Of a stretch of 64,000 nt of DNA, positions 54,635-64,000 are shown piece after piece. The notes beneath the pieces are model-generated. The model was not told the origin of the DNA and ran no database searches. It was given only the letters and a program-made list of their open reading frames with translations. The stretch spans positions 45,775,763 to 45,839,762 of the forward strand of contig JANJXV010000016.1 of NCBI GenBank assembly GCA_024803745.1, read 5' to 3'. The position numbers were made by a program, and so were the translations under genes. Position 1 is the first letter of the stretch; each line of letters opens with the position of its first letter. The DNA is from Megascapheus bottae. Its lineage: Eukaryota > Chordata > Mammalia > Rodentia > Geomyidae.

Positions 54635-55075
54635 AGTTGTGAGGCTTGGACTCTGGGCCTGGGCACTGTCCCTAAGCTCTTCAGCTCAAGGCTACCAACC
54701 TGCCCCCTTGAGCCACAGCACCATTTCTGGTTTTCTGGTGGTTAATTGGAGATAAGAATCTCATAGACTTGGGCTGGGAGTTTGGCCTAGTGGTTAAAGT
54801 GCTTGCCTAGCATGCATGAAGACCCGGGTTCAATTCCTCGGTACCACATACATAGAAAAAAGCCAGAAGTGGTGCTGAGGCTCAAGTGGTAGAGTTCTAG
54901 CCTTGAGAAAGTCCAAGGACAGTGCTTAGGCCCTGAGCTCAAGCCCAGGACTGGCAAAAAAAAAAAAGAATCTCATAGACTTTAGTGCCCGGGATGGCTT
55001 TGAACTTTGATCCTCAGATCTCAGCCTCCTGAGTAGTTAGGATTACAGGTGTGACCCTCTGTGTCCAGTGATGTT
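54590..55075 (-). repeat. Composite B1/ID SINE, minus strand, split by a type A SINE
   Basis: The reverse right arm (GAGGCTTGGACTCTGGGCC) starts after a T run. The left arm resumes at 54983 (AGTGCCCGGGATGGCTTTG) and ends GATTACAGGTGTGA. The inner insertion is listed next. Confidence 0.92.
54771..54965 (+). repeat. Type A SINE with 17-bp target-site duplication
   Basis: A nearly intact copy, GGGCTGGGAGTTTGGCCTAG to CAGGACTGGC plus A run, is flanked by AAGAATCTCATAGACTT at 54754-54770 and 54966-54982. It is among the youngest-looking insertions in the window. Confidence 0.97.
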
Positions 55076-58059
55076 GGTCTTCTTTCTTTCATCTGTTCAG
55101 TGTTGACTGGGGGATAAGGATTCTTAGAAGTGAGTTCTCCCTTTGCCAATTCTCCCAAATTTCACAAGCAAGGTCCCAGTCCTATCCCTCTTCTCCCATT
55201 CCCAGTCTGATGACTTTCTTACCCTCAGGTCCAGCTCTCATGGAGGCCTGAGCATTATTCCATTTGACTAGGAAAAGAGGTGCCACCTCCAGACCTCTCA
55301 AACAGAGTTCTGAAGGAACCATTCTCCATTCATATCCATAGAATACTTCACATTGCCTAAAAAACAAGGTAGAGAACACATATTGCGGACATGTGAACAG
55401 TTGATTTGCATAAACCATTCACATTTCTACAGTGTATGAACAATTAGGGAAAATCTTGTACTTTTTATTTGGACTGCTTTTGAATTCTACATTAAATATA
55501 TAGAGAAGTTATAATTCTGATGACCTGGTAAAGTGCCCTCAGGCAAGGTCAGCCTGGAGAAAGGTGCAGGGCCTAGCTGTCTAAGCAGGATCAAGTGAGC
55601 TTGGCAGTTACTCATGTGGACCATCCTGTCACTGAGTAGCGCTGGCTAACTAGATGACCAAGATTGCATAGGCTTTGCCACTGACACCTCAGCCCTAGGC
55701 ATGGGTTGGACCCTGTAAGTCTTCAGCAGAGCTATGAGTTCTGCAAATGTTGTCAGCTGACAGACTTCTCACAAGCAAAGATAAGCTTTGGTTTCTTCAT
55801 CCCCAGGGCAGAATGGCCCTATGGATCCACTATTCGATGCCATATACCATGCCAGGAGCACTCAGCTGCCTACAGTCTGGGCACAGCTGTAGCCAATCCC
55901 TTGTTTTCCTGTAAAGCAGAATGCATTCCTCAAAACCCAGCTAGGGAACAGAAACAGTACTGGAGACCCTCGTGTTTCCTGTGGTTTTTAATGTACAATG
56001 CAACAACCCTGGTTACTCTAGCCAGAGTTAACAGTTGGGGTTAAGTACTAACGTGCCCCTCCCCTGATCTGGAGAACTGGAAGACGGCTGTCCTCCACAT
56101 ATCCCTCTGCCACAATCCAGTGTACAGAGTAGCTTCCTCAAAGCTAATCTGAAGGAGAAGGCATCCTGGCTGTGGGTCAGCTTTTCTCTTCTGGTCCTCA
56201 CAGCAGGAGCAGTGAGGGACCAGCACCCCCATTGCATTGGGTTGTGTTGAGCTTTATGTGCAACCACTGCAGTTTTGAATTGCAAGCTGGTGGCTGTGAA
56301 ATTCAAAGAACACACGGAAGATGAATTCCATGTGAGAAATGTTTATACATCTTATACACATTGGGACATAAATGCTTGTTACATCGTGGTGGTCTAGAGG
56401 CTAGGCTTGGAGGAACTGCCACCTGTACAGTATGCCAAGGAACATCCAAGCACACCATTAAATGAGCTGCTTTGCCTGTCCTTATTGCTAAACGTGGTGA
56501 TGCTTCCCCCATGTTTCCCTTCCTGTTCTTTAATTATTGCAGATTGCTTGGTGGGGCATTTGTCAAACTTGTGAACACTGCATATCCCTATGTATGTGGA
56601 AATAGGACAGGAGTCCCTGCTGAAGCAGAACAGCTGTCATCCATAACAAGGATGAGGGATTTTGCCTTCTCCATCTGTTCATGGCATAGCTCCTCACTAT
56701 CTGATTCAAGAAGCTAGAACATGTGTTCTATCTTGATTTACAGGCAGATTTTTCTTTCCATTGAATGATAAAGTGTCTTCTGCATGCGTTCCTTAGCAGA
56801 TTCTCTGCTGAAGACATCTACATTAAATATAATTGTTTCCATGACCAGAGATCGATGTGCATCACTTACTGGGTTCACAGGCCCACCCAAGTACTCTCCT
56901 TCACCCCTGGCTTTGCAGATTCCAGCAACTGAAACATACGGTGGCTTCCTCTGTTGTCATCAACCCTGGCAGTGCAATTTCCAGGTAGAGGGAGCTCCAC
57001 TGGCAGGCTGTGGCCTGTCATTCAGCAATTTTTCAGGGTGATTCTCAGTGGCCTACACTGTTACTGTTCAGCCCCATGGGTCCCACTACAAAGTCAGAAG
57101 CACTTTTGGCCTGTTTCTTCTTTGAGCCTGGCTGAAGGCAGAATATGAGCATCATCTCAGTGCCCTGAGCAGCGGGTATGGAAGTTTTGAAAGAGAATAA
57201 ACAAGTGTTAAGGATTATCTGCAAGTTGCTTTTGTCCCCGTGCACATAGGAGCGCCAGAGGTGGGCAGTGGGTGTAGGTAGACAGAGCAGCAGCAGGGAC
57301 ACCTTTCCTTGGGAATCTCAAACCACATGCCGTGTCTATTGTCAGGCACTAGTTTCACTGTATGGCCTCTTCTCCCAGGGTATAAATGAGGTTGGTTTTC
57401 TTGATTCTGTCCTGAAGATGGAACACAGAGCCTCTCATATGCCACACTCTTGATCTACTACTTAGCCACACTCCAACCCAAGATTGTTTACCTGATCGCT
57501 TAGTGGGTTTGCTTTTATTGAAGCTATTTAGGATCCACTTGAGCTACAGGGTTAGTGAGTTTGTGCCTAGTTTCTGTTTGTATGAGTTAAGGCTCATCAA
57601 AGGAAGTGGAAAGTCTGAGGCATGTGTATATTACCTGCTTAGTTCATGATCTGCTTGGTATAAGCGAAGTTAAGGTGGTAACTGACACATCTAAGGAAGC
57701 TGCAAACCCCGCAGAGCCAGTGTTTCCTCTGGGCAGTTTCAGTGTATGCCTTGAGGCTCCAGGAGGGCCTAGTGACAGTGTTCTTAGTGTGTGATCCCTA
57801 CACCAGTGCCTAGCAAGGGTTTGGGGCTACTGCAAGAAATTTCTCCACATACTACTTTCCTCACCTTGACCCATGTCCTGTTCACATATAGACTCCACGA
57901 GACACTCCCTTTGCTACAGACAGATCACCTGGTAGCTAATACATTTTCAGTAAAAAGGTACATTTCCATTGATCCCAAAATGTTAGAATGAGGCACATTT
58001 GTTCCAGGAGCTGTGAAAGACCCTGCAGTGTTGTCCTGATTGTTGTTTTGATGTATGTT

Positions 58060-58292
58060 TGGGGTTTTTTTTGTTTTTTTGTTTTTTTTTTTATTTTTTG
58101 CCAGTCCTGGGCTTGAGCTCAGGGCCTGAGCACTGTCCTTGGACTTTCTCAAGGCTAGAGCTCTACCACTTGAGCTTCAGCACCACTTCTGCCTTTTTTT
58201 TTTCTCTATGTATGTGGTGCTGAGGAATCGAACCCGGGTCTTCATGCATGCTAGGCAAGCACTCTACCACTAGACCAAACTCCTGGCCCCTT
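58060..58292 (-). repeat. Type A SINE, minus strand
   Basis: T-rich start, GCCAGTCCTGGGCTTGAGCTC to CTACCACTAGACCAAACTCCTGGCCCC. It is well preserved. Confidence 0.95.
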
Positions 58293-59634
58293 GATGTATG
58301 TTTTTATTGTTGAGATGGTTAGGTTAATAGTTCAATTAGGACAAAAGTGGTTTTCTGTGCTGTTATTTTTAGGACATTTCCATTTCCCTGAGCTCTTATA
58401 ACACTGTTTGATCAGTAGTTAACACGTGCACAGCCAGGGATTGCTGAGCAGGATCTGTGGGCACCTGCTTTAAGGCAAGGCAGTTACCACTCCCTTGCAC
58501 TCAGCACATACTGGCTAAGAACTCTGTGCAGGAATTTGTAGCTGGGGGCAAGGAGATGGGTAGCTGTAATGAATGCATCATACTCTGCTCAAGAAACCTT
58601 TAGCCTCAGGAAAGTCAAGGCAAAGTGATACCACAAGAAATGTACTGTCGGGCCAAAGTGTGCAGGACAGAGATACTTGTGGTATAGCCTCCTTCCCTGC
58701 TTTGTCCCCAGCACAGCTAAGATGCAATGGAAAAATGTACTTGCACATCTCTAGGCCATCAGGTGATTTGTGTGTACTCTCAGGTCTGCTGTGAGTATGT
58801 CGTATATTTCCTGTGTGCATAACCATTCATCCATCTGTGGCCTTACTTCCACTTTCTTTCCTTTCTATTTTAACCTGCTTCCTTTCACTAGCTCTTTAGA
58901 AATCAATGTATTTTTTTTAAACCATTCTGTCAATCCTTACCGTCCATCGCCTTGAGGTTGATAAGAACTTGTTATCAGAGACCTGGGAGTAAAAGCTCCC
59001 CTATTGACCAGCCTCAGCTAAGGAGACAAGTGGTATGAAATGGGAAAGTGAGGCTGTAGAAGTAAGGGTGACAGAGGAGACAGAAAGCGCACATAGTAGA
59101 GCAGTCTTGGGTAAGCTGTGGTCTGGTTGAGCGCCATCGCATCTCATCCCGGAAGACCCTGTGTGCGGCACTAGCAAGGAGGGTTGCCTTTGAGGCTTGC
59201 TGTTTTAGTGACTTGAGACAATCTGGGGAGGCAGTGTTTCAACAACCAGAGGAGCAGCAGTAGCGCTGACTAGACAGTGATTTAGTCCTCTTAGGGTTAG
59301 GGCATTCTTAGGCTCCCTGGAACAAGATAGTGTGCCAGCGACAGCCTTCATCATTATGTCCCTGAAAATCTTGAAAATATCTTACTCTTATCTGGGTCCT
59401 TCAGCCTTGTGAGGAGAGACTAATCAGCTTTAGATGACTATTCCTGATTAACATATATACGAGCGGACAGGCAGGAACCTGATCCAAAGCTTGAAGCGAA
59501 GGAGAGGGGTGTGAAATGAAGGTGTAGGTGCTACACTTCGCTCTGGCTTCTGGTTGACTAACATCTGCTGGCCTAAGTAAATACCAACTGGTGATATTCC
59601 TAAAATACATCTGGTAAATAAGATTTCACATCAA

Positions 59635-59810
59635 GCACTGGTGGTGGCTTACCCCTGTAATCGTAGCTCCTCAAGAGGCTGAGACCTGAGGATAGAGGTT
59701 CATAGCCATCCTGGGCGGGAAAGTGGAGGTGTGGCTCAGGAGGTAGAGTGCAAGCCTTAAGTGAAAGAGCTAAAGGACAATGCTCAAGTACAAGCACCAC
59801 AAAAATAGAA
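59635..59810 (+). repeat. Composite B1/ID SINE, shortened
   Basis: CTGGTGGTGGCTTACCCCTG, then GGCTGAGACCTGAGGATAGAGG and GGCTCAGGAGGTAGAGTGCAAGC. The middle is deleted. Confidence 0.8.
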
Positions 59811-60249
59811 AAATAATCCCTTTGGGGAGGGGTGACAATAGTGGTAGCTTCCAGGCTGGCCAAGGTGAAGACGAAGAAGCCCAGTGGCCAGGTCTGAGTG
59901 TAACACATGGTGCTCACATGGGTGAGCAGGGTAAGGCCTCTGGCCGGACAATGGAGAGAGGCTGAAAGCAGAGCAGTGGCAAGTCTGCAGTCTCCCAGCT
60001 CCACGTTGGGTAGCAGGACTGCAGTTTTGTTTGGAGATAGTGTTTATCTTCCTGACATTGTTCTGAAGCCAGCACAGCACTTAAAACTCAGAGCCTCACC
60101 TCTGGCCACATGAACCCAAGCTTTTGTGTGGTACAGCAAGGCATGAGAGGTGCAGTTGCACACTAATCCTCCTAGTGTTGCTGGTATGGTTCCAGACCCA
60201 GAACTGCAGGTGCTCAGACTGCGAGGGAGAGAACTAGAGGCTCACCCAA

Positions 60250-60831
60250 GATCTCAGGTATGAACCAGTACCCCGAGACCTGACCCTGGAGAATGTGGGC
60301 CAGGGATCTGCCAGTGTCACAGAGGACAAAGAGGGCTGCAAGTCAGTGCTGTCCAAAGAGAAGCAGAGCGTTACTAGCCACAGAGGCAAGACTAATACCA
60401 CCCTGAGAAGACCCAACATGGGCACCATCAGACAAAAACTTAATGTCATTAACTTGGCCTTCTGTAGTAAAAAGGCACCCATCCTCAAGGGACCAGAAGC
60501 TAGAGTGAAGAACCAATTTCAAAACTGAAAGTACAGTGAATGTGGCAGATAGAACGATGAATGCCTTAGTAGATATGGAGGAGGCTCAGTAGACCAGGTA
60601 ACATACGTGAAGTCAGACTCAGACCAACTGACCCACACAGCAACTAGGAAACAGCCTGGAGGAAAAAGGACCAAGACCTCCAGGCAGTACCGACAGTCCA
60701 TCCTTTGTTATGGACTCCTGGAGGGAGTGGGACAGGAAAAGTTTATGAAATGGCACCTGGAAACTTGCAGACTGTGGTATAAGACTTTCAGCTTCCCCCA
60801 GTGCAGACTGTCCAGGGGTAGAGTTGGTTGA
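60250..60831 (+). other. Two adjacent open frames of unknown origin
   Basis: Open frames of 77 codons (60295-60528) and 74 codons (60607-60831) lie close together on the + strand. Both are rich in K, R, T and Q, unlike typical translated intron DNA. I do not recognise the protein, and there is no start context, splice signal or poly-A. It could be a decayed processed pseudogene or chance. Confidence 0.25.
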
Positions 60832-61934
60832 ATGGAGCCATACTTTGTTAGCCTTTGATCTGACTCCTTTTGGATGTACTTTTTGGTAGTTTCGGGAGAC
60901 AGGAGTGGGGTGATTGAGCAGCATCTAGAACAGTGAGTGGCAGCTATCTTCAGCCTTTTTTTTCGGGAGAGTCAGACCACACACCTCCCTTTATGTTCCG
61001 TGATTCTGATTCCATGTGGTCACTGAGCAAAGGTGACCTAGGTTGTCTGCCACATGACTTTGTCCATTGCACACTGTCTTGAGCAAATGACAACTAATTT
61101 GTACATGTTTTGGGCTTCTGGTGTTCCAAGGAAAAAATTAGTGTTGGAGAGTCCTGTTTCTCACAGTTTTGGTTCTGTTTTAGGAAATAGGCTCTCATTT
61201 ATGTGATAAGACTTCCGATTTATGTGTAGATGATTAGTAGTACTACCTTTAAATAAAAAGAGACTACCAAAGTACTTGAAAGTGACATTTAGTATTACAG
61301 TAATGAGATGACACCTACCTTGTCATTCATTTCTCTATTCCCTTGCTCTGTAATCAGTATATTTGAACAGCTGTTTTGAATGAGAGAAGGGAGCTAAAAT
61401 CAAGATCAAATAGTCCCCTGGGAGTTGGATGACAAGGTTGTGTCTTTGAGGACCTGTAATCTACTGGTAGCATGATGTTATTGAGAACTGGAGGTAAACA
61501 ACTTACTTGTAGTTTGTGAGAATTGTCTCTTGATACCTATGTGTGTGTTAGAGCTGATGTATATATACTTTTTTTTTTTTAATAAATTCAGCTTCAGTAA
61601 GTTCAGACATCTGGTAGTATGTCAGCATCTTTATGAAAGTAGTGAAAGGATAAGAGTCTGTCTAAGAAACCAAAAAACCAGGTCCCTACCTATGACTTTG
61701 GGCCATTTACTGGTATGGTTAAGTTCAAAATCTGTGTCAGCTTGTAGCCTTTGCCACAAGCATAATCAGGTCTTACAGAATTGTACAGGTTAACCAAGAT
61801 CATTGAGAATAAGTTGTTTTTGTAAACTGTATTATCCATGTAGCAGAAATGATTTAGTCACTTTGTATCAACCAAGCCTAGAGTAGAGTGTGTCTAGGAA
61901 TGATAAAACACAAAACACTCCTCCTGTTTTTTTT

Positions 61935-62160
61935 TTGTTGTTGTTGCTGTTGTATTTGTTTGTTTGTTTTTGTCCGGTACTGGAGCTTGAACTCAGGGCC
62001 TGAGCCCTGGTCCCTGAACTTTTTTGCCCAAGGCTAATATTCTACTACTTGAAATACAGTGCCACTTTTAGCCTTTTCTGTTTATGTGCTAAGGAGTCAA
62101 ACCCAGGGCTTTGGTACATGCTAGGCAAGCACTCGGCCACTAAGCCACATCCTAGCCCCT
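61935..62160 (-). repeat. Type A-like SINE, minus strand, old
   Basis: GTCCGGTACTGGAGCTTGAACTCAGGGCC to GGCCACTAAGCCACATCCTAGCC. Confidence 0.8.
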
Positions 62161-63211
62161 AAAACTTTCTTCTTAAATCATAGATTTGCACTTGACTTTG
62201 TTTTTCTTTACAAGTCACTATCTAGTGAAATCTCTCACTTTCGCCTTGGCTTTTTAGTATTCATCTCCTGCAAGAAAGAGAGTTGTCCTGCTTCATAAAA
62301 GGTGTGCAACCATCTCACTCGGATACTTAATTCCATGAGAGCATGTGGTCTGCATAAGTCATTTTCAGAACATATGTGCTACCCACAACCAGCATCTGTG
62401 CCATGATTTAAATCCTGCCGAAAGGCAGTTTCTGGATGCCTCAAATCTGTTTTCCAAGTTTGGACTCTTTTCACATGTCACTGAAGTTCCTCTCTGGTCT
62501 TCAAAGTTTTCTGTTCATAAAAATAGCTTAATTAGTTGATATTCTGCTTGAAAATGCAATTCAGTCACTGTAATGGTTTTCTGTTCTGCATAACAAGTAT
62601 AAGCTGAATGGTACAGAAGGACCCTCTGTTGTCCGTGTTTCACATTTCCAGGATCAAGAGCTACTGAGTACAGGAAGTGAGGTTCTACACATATGTTTCA
62701 GGAACCTTCTCAGCATACCTTGTTCTTCCCAGGATCTGGGCCATCCTCCCAGCTCACCTGTATTGACAGGTTGACTTCTTGTAGCTGTAGAACTAGAAAG
62801 GGTCCTCAAATTACAGGACTGCCACCAAACTTCTGCAAGGGCAGAACCTCCTGTGGCAAGACCAGTGCCAGGAGTGATAAGGTACCCTCCTCCTGTCATA
62901 CCTGCCCGTGGAGTGGGCCCCCTCTTAACTATAAGTGCTCAGGGTTCCTGCTCTCCTCCAGGTGCCTACCACAAGTGGGATGTCCACACAAGTTATTCCC
63001 AGATCAAGCAGTGTTATGTTCTTAAATGTGCAGGCCCCTGTTGACTGAGAAAAATCTACCTAGTCAGGGAAAAGGAAGAATTATGTATGTTGGTGACACA
63101 TTAGGGTTGCAATCTGGTAGGCACAATTCAGGTAATCTTGAAAATATTTTAAGGTTTTGCAATGTGGTGTCTACGTAGCTTAACTACACATGTCAGAAAT
63201 TGCAACTGATG

Positions 63212-63320
63212 ATGGGAAGTGGCACTGTGACTCAAAGTAGTAGAGCACTAGCCTTGAGCTGAAGAGGTCAGGACAGTACCAAGGCCCAGAATTCAAGCCC
63301 CATGAACAAAAAAAAAAAAA
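63212..63320 (+). repeat. Composite SINE right arm (ID-like half)
   Basis: GAAGTGGCACTGTGACTCAAAG to TTCAAGCCCCATGAAC plus A run. Confidence 0.85.
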
Positions 63321-63555
63321 GAAATTGCAACTGATGAGCATAGTGATGAACTGTGACATAAGAAGAGGACTTGAGTACAGATGCAGGACGTAAGGAGATG
63401 GCCAAAGCGCAGCATCTGGTCCTGTTGTCCCCCTAAAAGCTTCTACACATTTGTCCCTTGCTAGTCTCAGCCTGCCTGGCCAGAGATGGTCCTCAGATCT
63501 GCTAAATCCCCCCACACATGCTCTTCTTACTCAACAGGGAATAGAGAAAGCAAGT

Positions 63556-63595
63556 GCTGGGCCAGGAGCGTGGCCTAGTGGTAGAAGAACAGAAA
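63556..63595 (+). repeat. Type A SINE, 5' stub only
   Basis: CTGGGCCAGGAGCGTGGCCTAGTGGTAGAA, then the similarity ends abruptly. Confidence 0.7.
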
Positions 63596-64000
63596 GCCAA
63601 GTGCCGCGTCCCCAGATGCTGCCCAGCCTCCTCTCCTCATCACCTCACCTTCTGCTCCTGTGTGTCCTGCCTCTTCCCAACTCTTTTTCTTCCCATTTCT
63701 TCCTTCCGTGTGCCCTCTCACTCTCTAGGTAGAAAGCTGTATTATATGTATTAGTTCTCCCAGATTCTATCTTGAAACTGATGGAAACATAGCTGTTTTA
63801 TGTGTAGATAAGTGTCACCCGTTGATCACCAGGGTTGATTTGGCTCATCTGGCTAGCTAGACAGGTGTCCCCTTCCTCCTTCCCCTCTCCATGTGCATCC
63901 TTCCCAAAGCTGTATGCTCAGGGGACGAGGAGACCATCCCCGATAGAGAAGGGTGGTCTTCAGTCAAAGGTATACAAGCATCTGCACTCCCCTGCTAGAA

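Larger units (their letters stand above)
50956..64000 (+). other. CTDP1: CTDP1 intron 11 (incomplete)
   Basis: Donor GTGAGC. About 13 kb with no acceptor plus acidic-tail exon found. Scattered SINEs and old repeats are listed. The stretches 55100-58050, 58300-59630, 60000-61900 and 62170-63200 show no clear repeat or gene, apart from the odd open frames at 60250-60831. Confidence 0.8.

Overview
This is mammalian nuclear DNA, almost certainly from a rodent. It contains one confidently identified gene on the + strand, CTDP1 (RNA polymerase II CTD phosphatase FCP1). Its first 11 coding exons run from 18457 to 50955, and the gene continues past the right edge of the window. The organism call rests on two abundant short interspersed repeat families. 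One is an ID/tRNA-derived element of about 195 bp with two ID-like parts. The other is a composite with a B1/7SL-like left arm and an ID-like right arm. This pairing resembles what is described for kangaroo rats, pocket mice and pocket gophers (Geomyoidea); the superfamily is an inference and was not tested.

Layout. Positions 1-13150 are intergenic with no supportable gene. They hold degenerate minisatellites, TG-rich and GGGA-rich simple repeats, and a nested cluster of L1 ORF2 fragments and SINEs (9220-12192). A CpG-rich block (13180-13345) comes next, then a 4.3-kb minisatellite with a 34-35-bp unit (13552-17872). Directly beside the array is the CpG-island promoter of CTDP1 (about 17873-19250), with a perfect CRE, an ETS core and a ZNF143-like site. 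Exon 1 starts at ATG 18457.

CTDP1. All eleven exons have GT/AG boundaries, and the reading phases join exactly to give 865 codons. The parts visible are an N-terminal lipoyl-like region, the FCP1 phosphatase domain with the DLDQT nucleophile motif (exon 4) and the IDDRED motif (exon 7), a long acidic/serine-rich linker, and a BRCT domain (exons 8-9). By comparison with the human protein, about 100 C-terminal residues are still to come, and I find no exon for them in the last 13 kb. The protein dephosphorylates the RNA polymerase II C-terminal domain and so recycles the polymerase after transcription.

Introns carry many SINEs, three minus-strand L1 3'-end copies, a MaLR-like LTR, an old L1 5'-end-like segment and a well-formed 336-bp solo LTR with a 6-bp target duplication (46631-46966). 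The most unusual object is the promoter-flanking minisatellite. Its minus strand is almost free of stop codons in every frame, so it produces very long spurious ORFs (up to 1447 codons), and it shows higher-order structure. No previously undescribed coding system was found.
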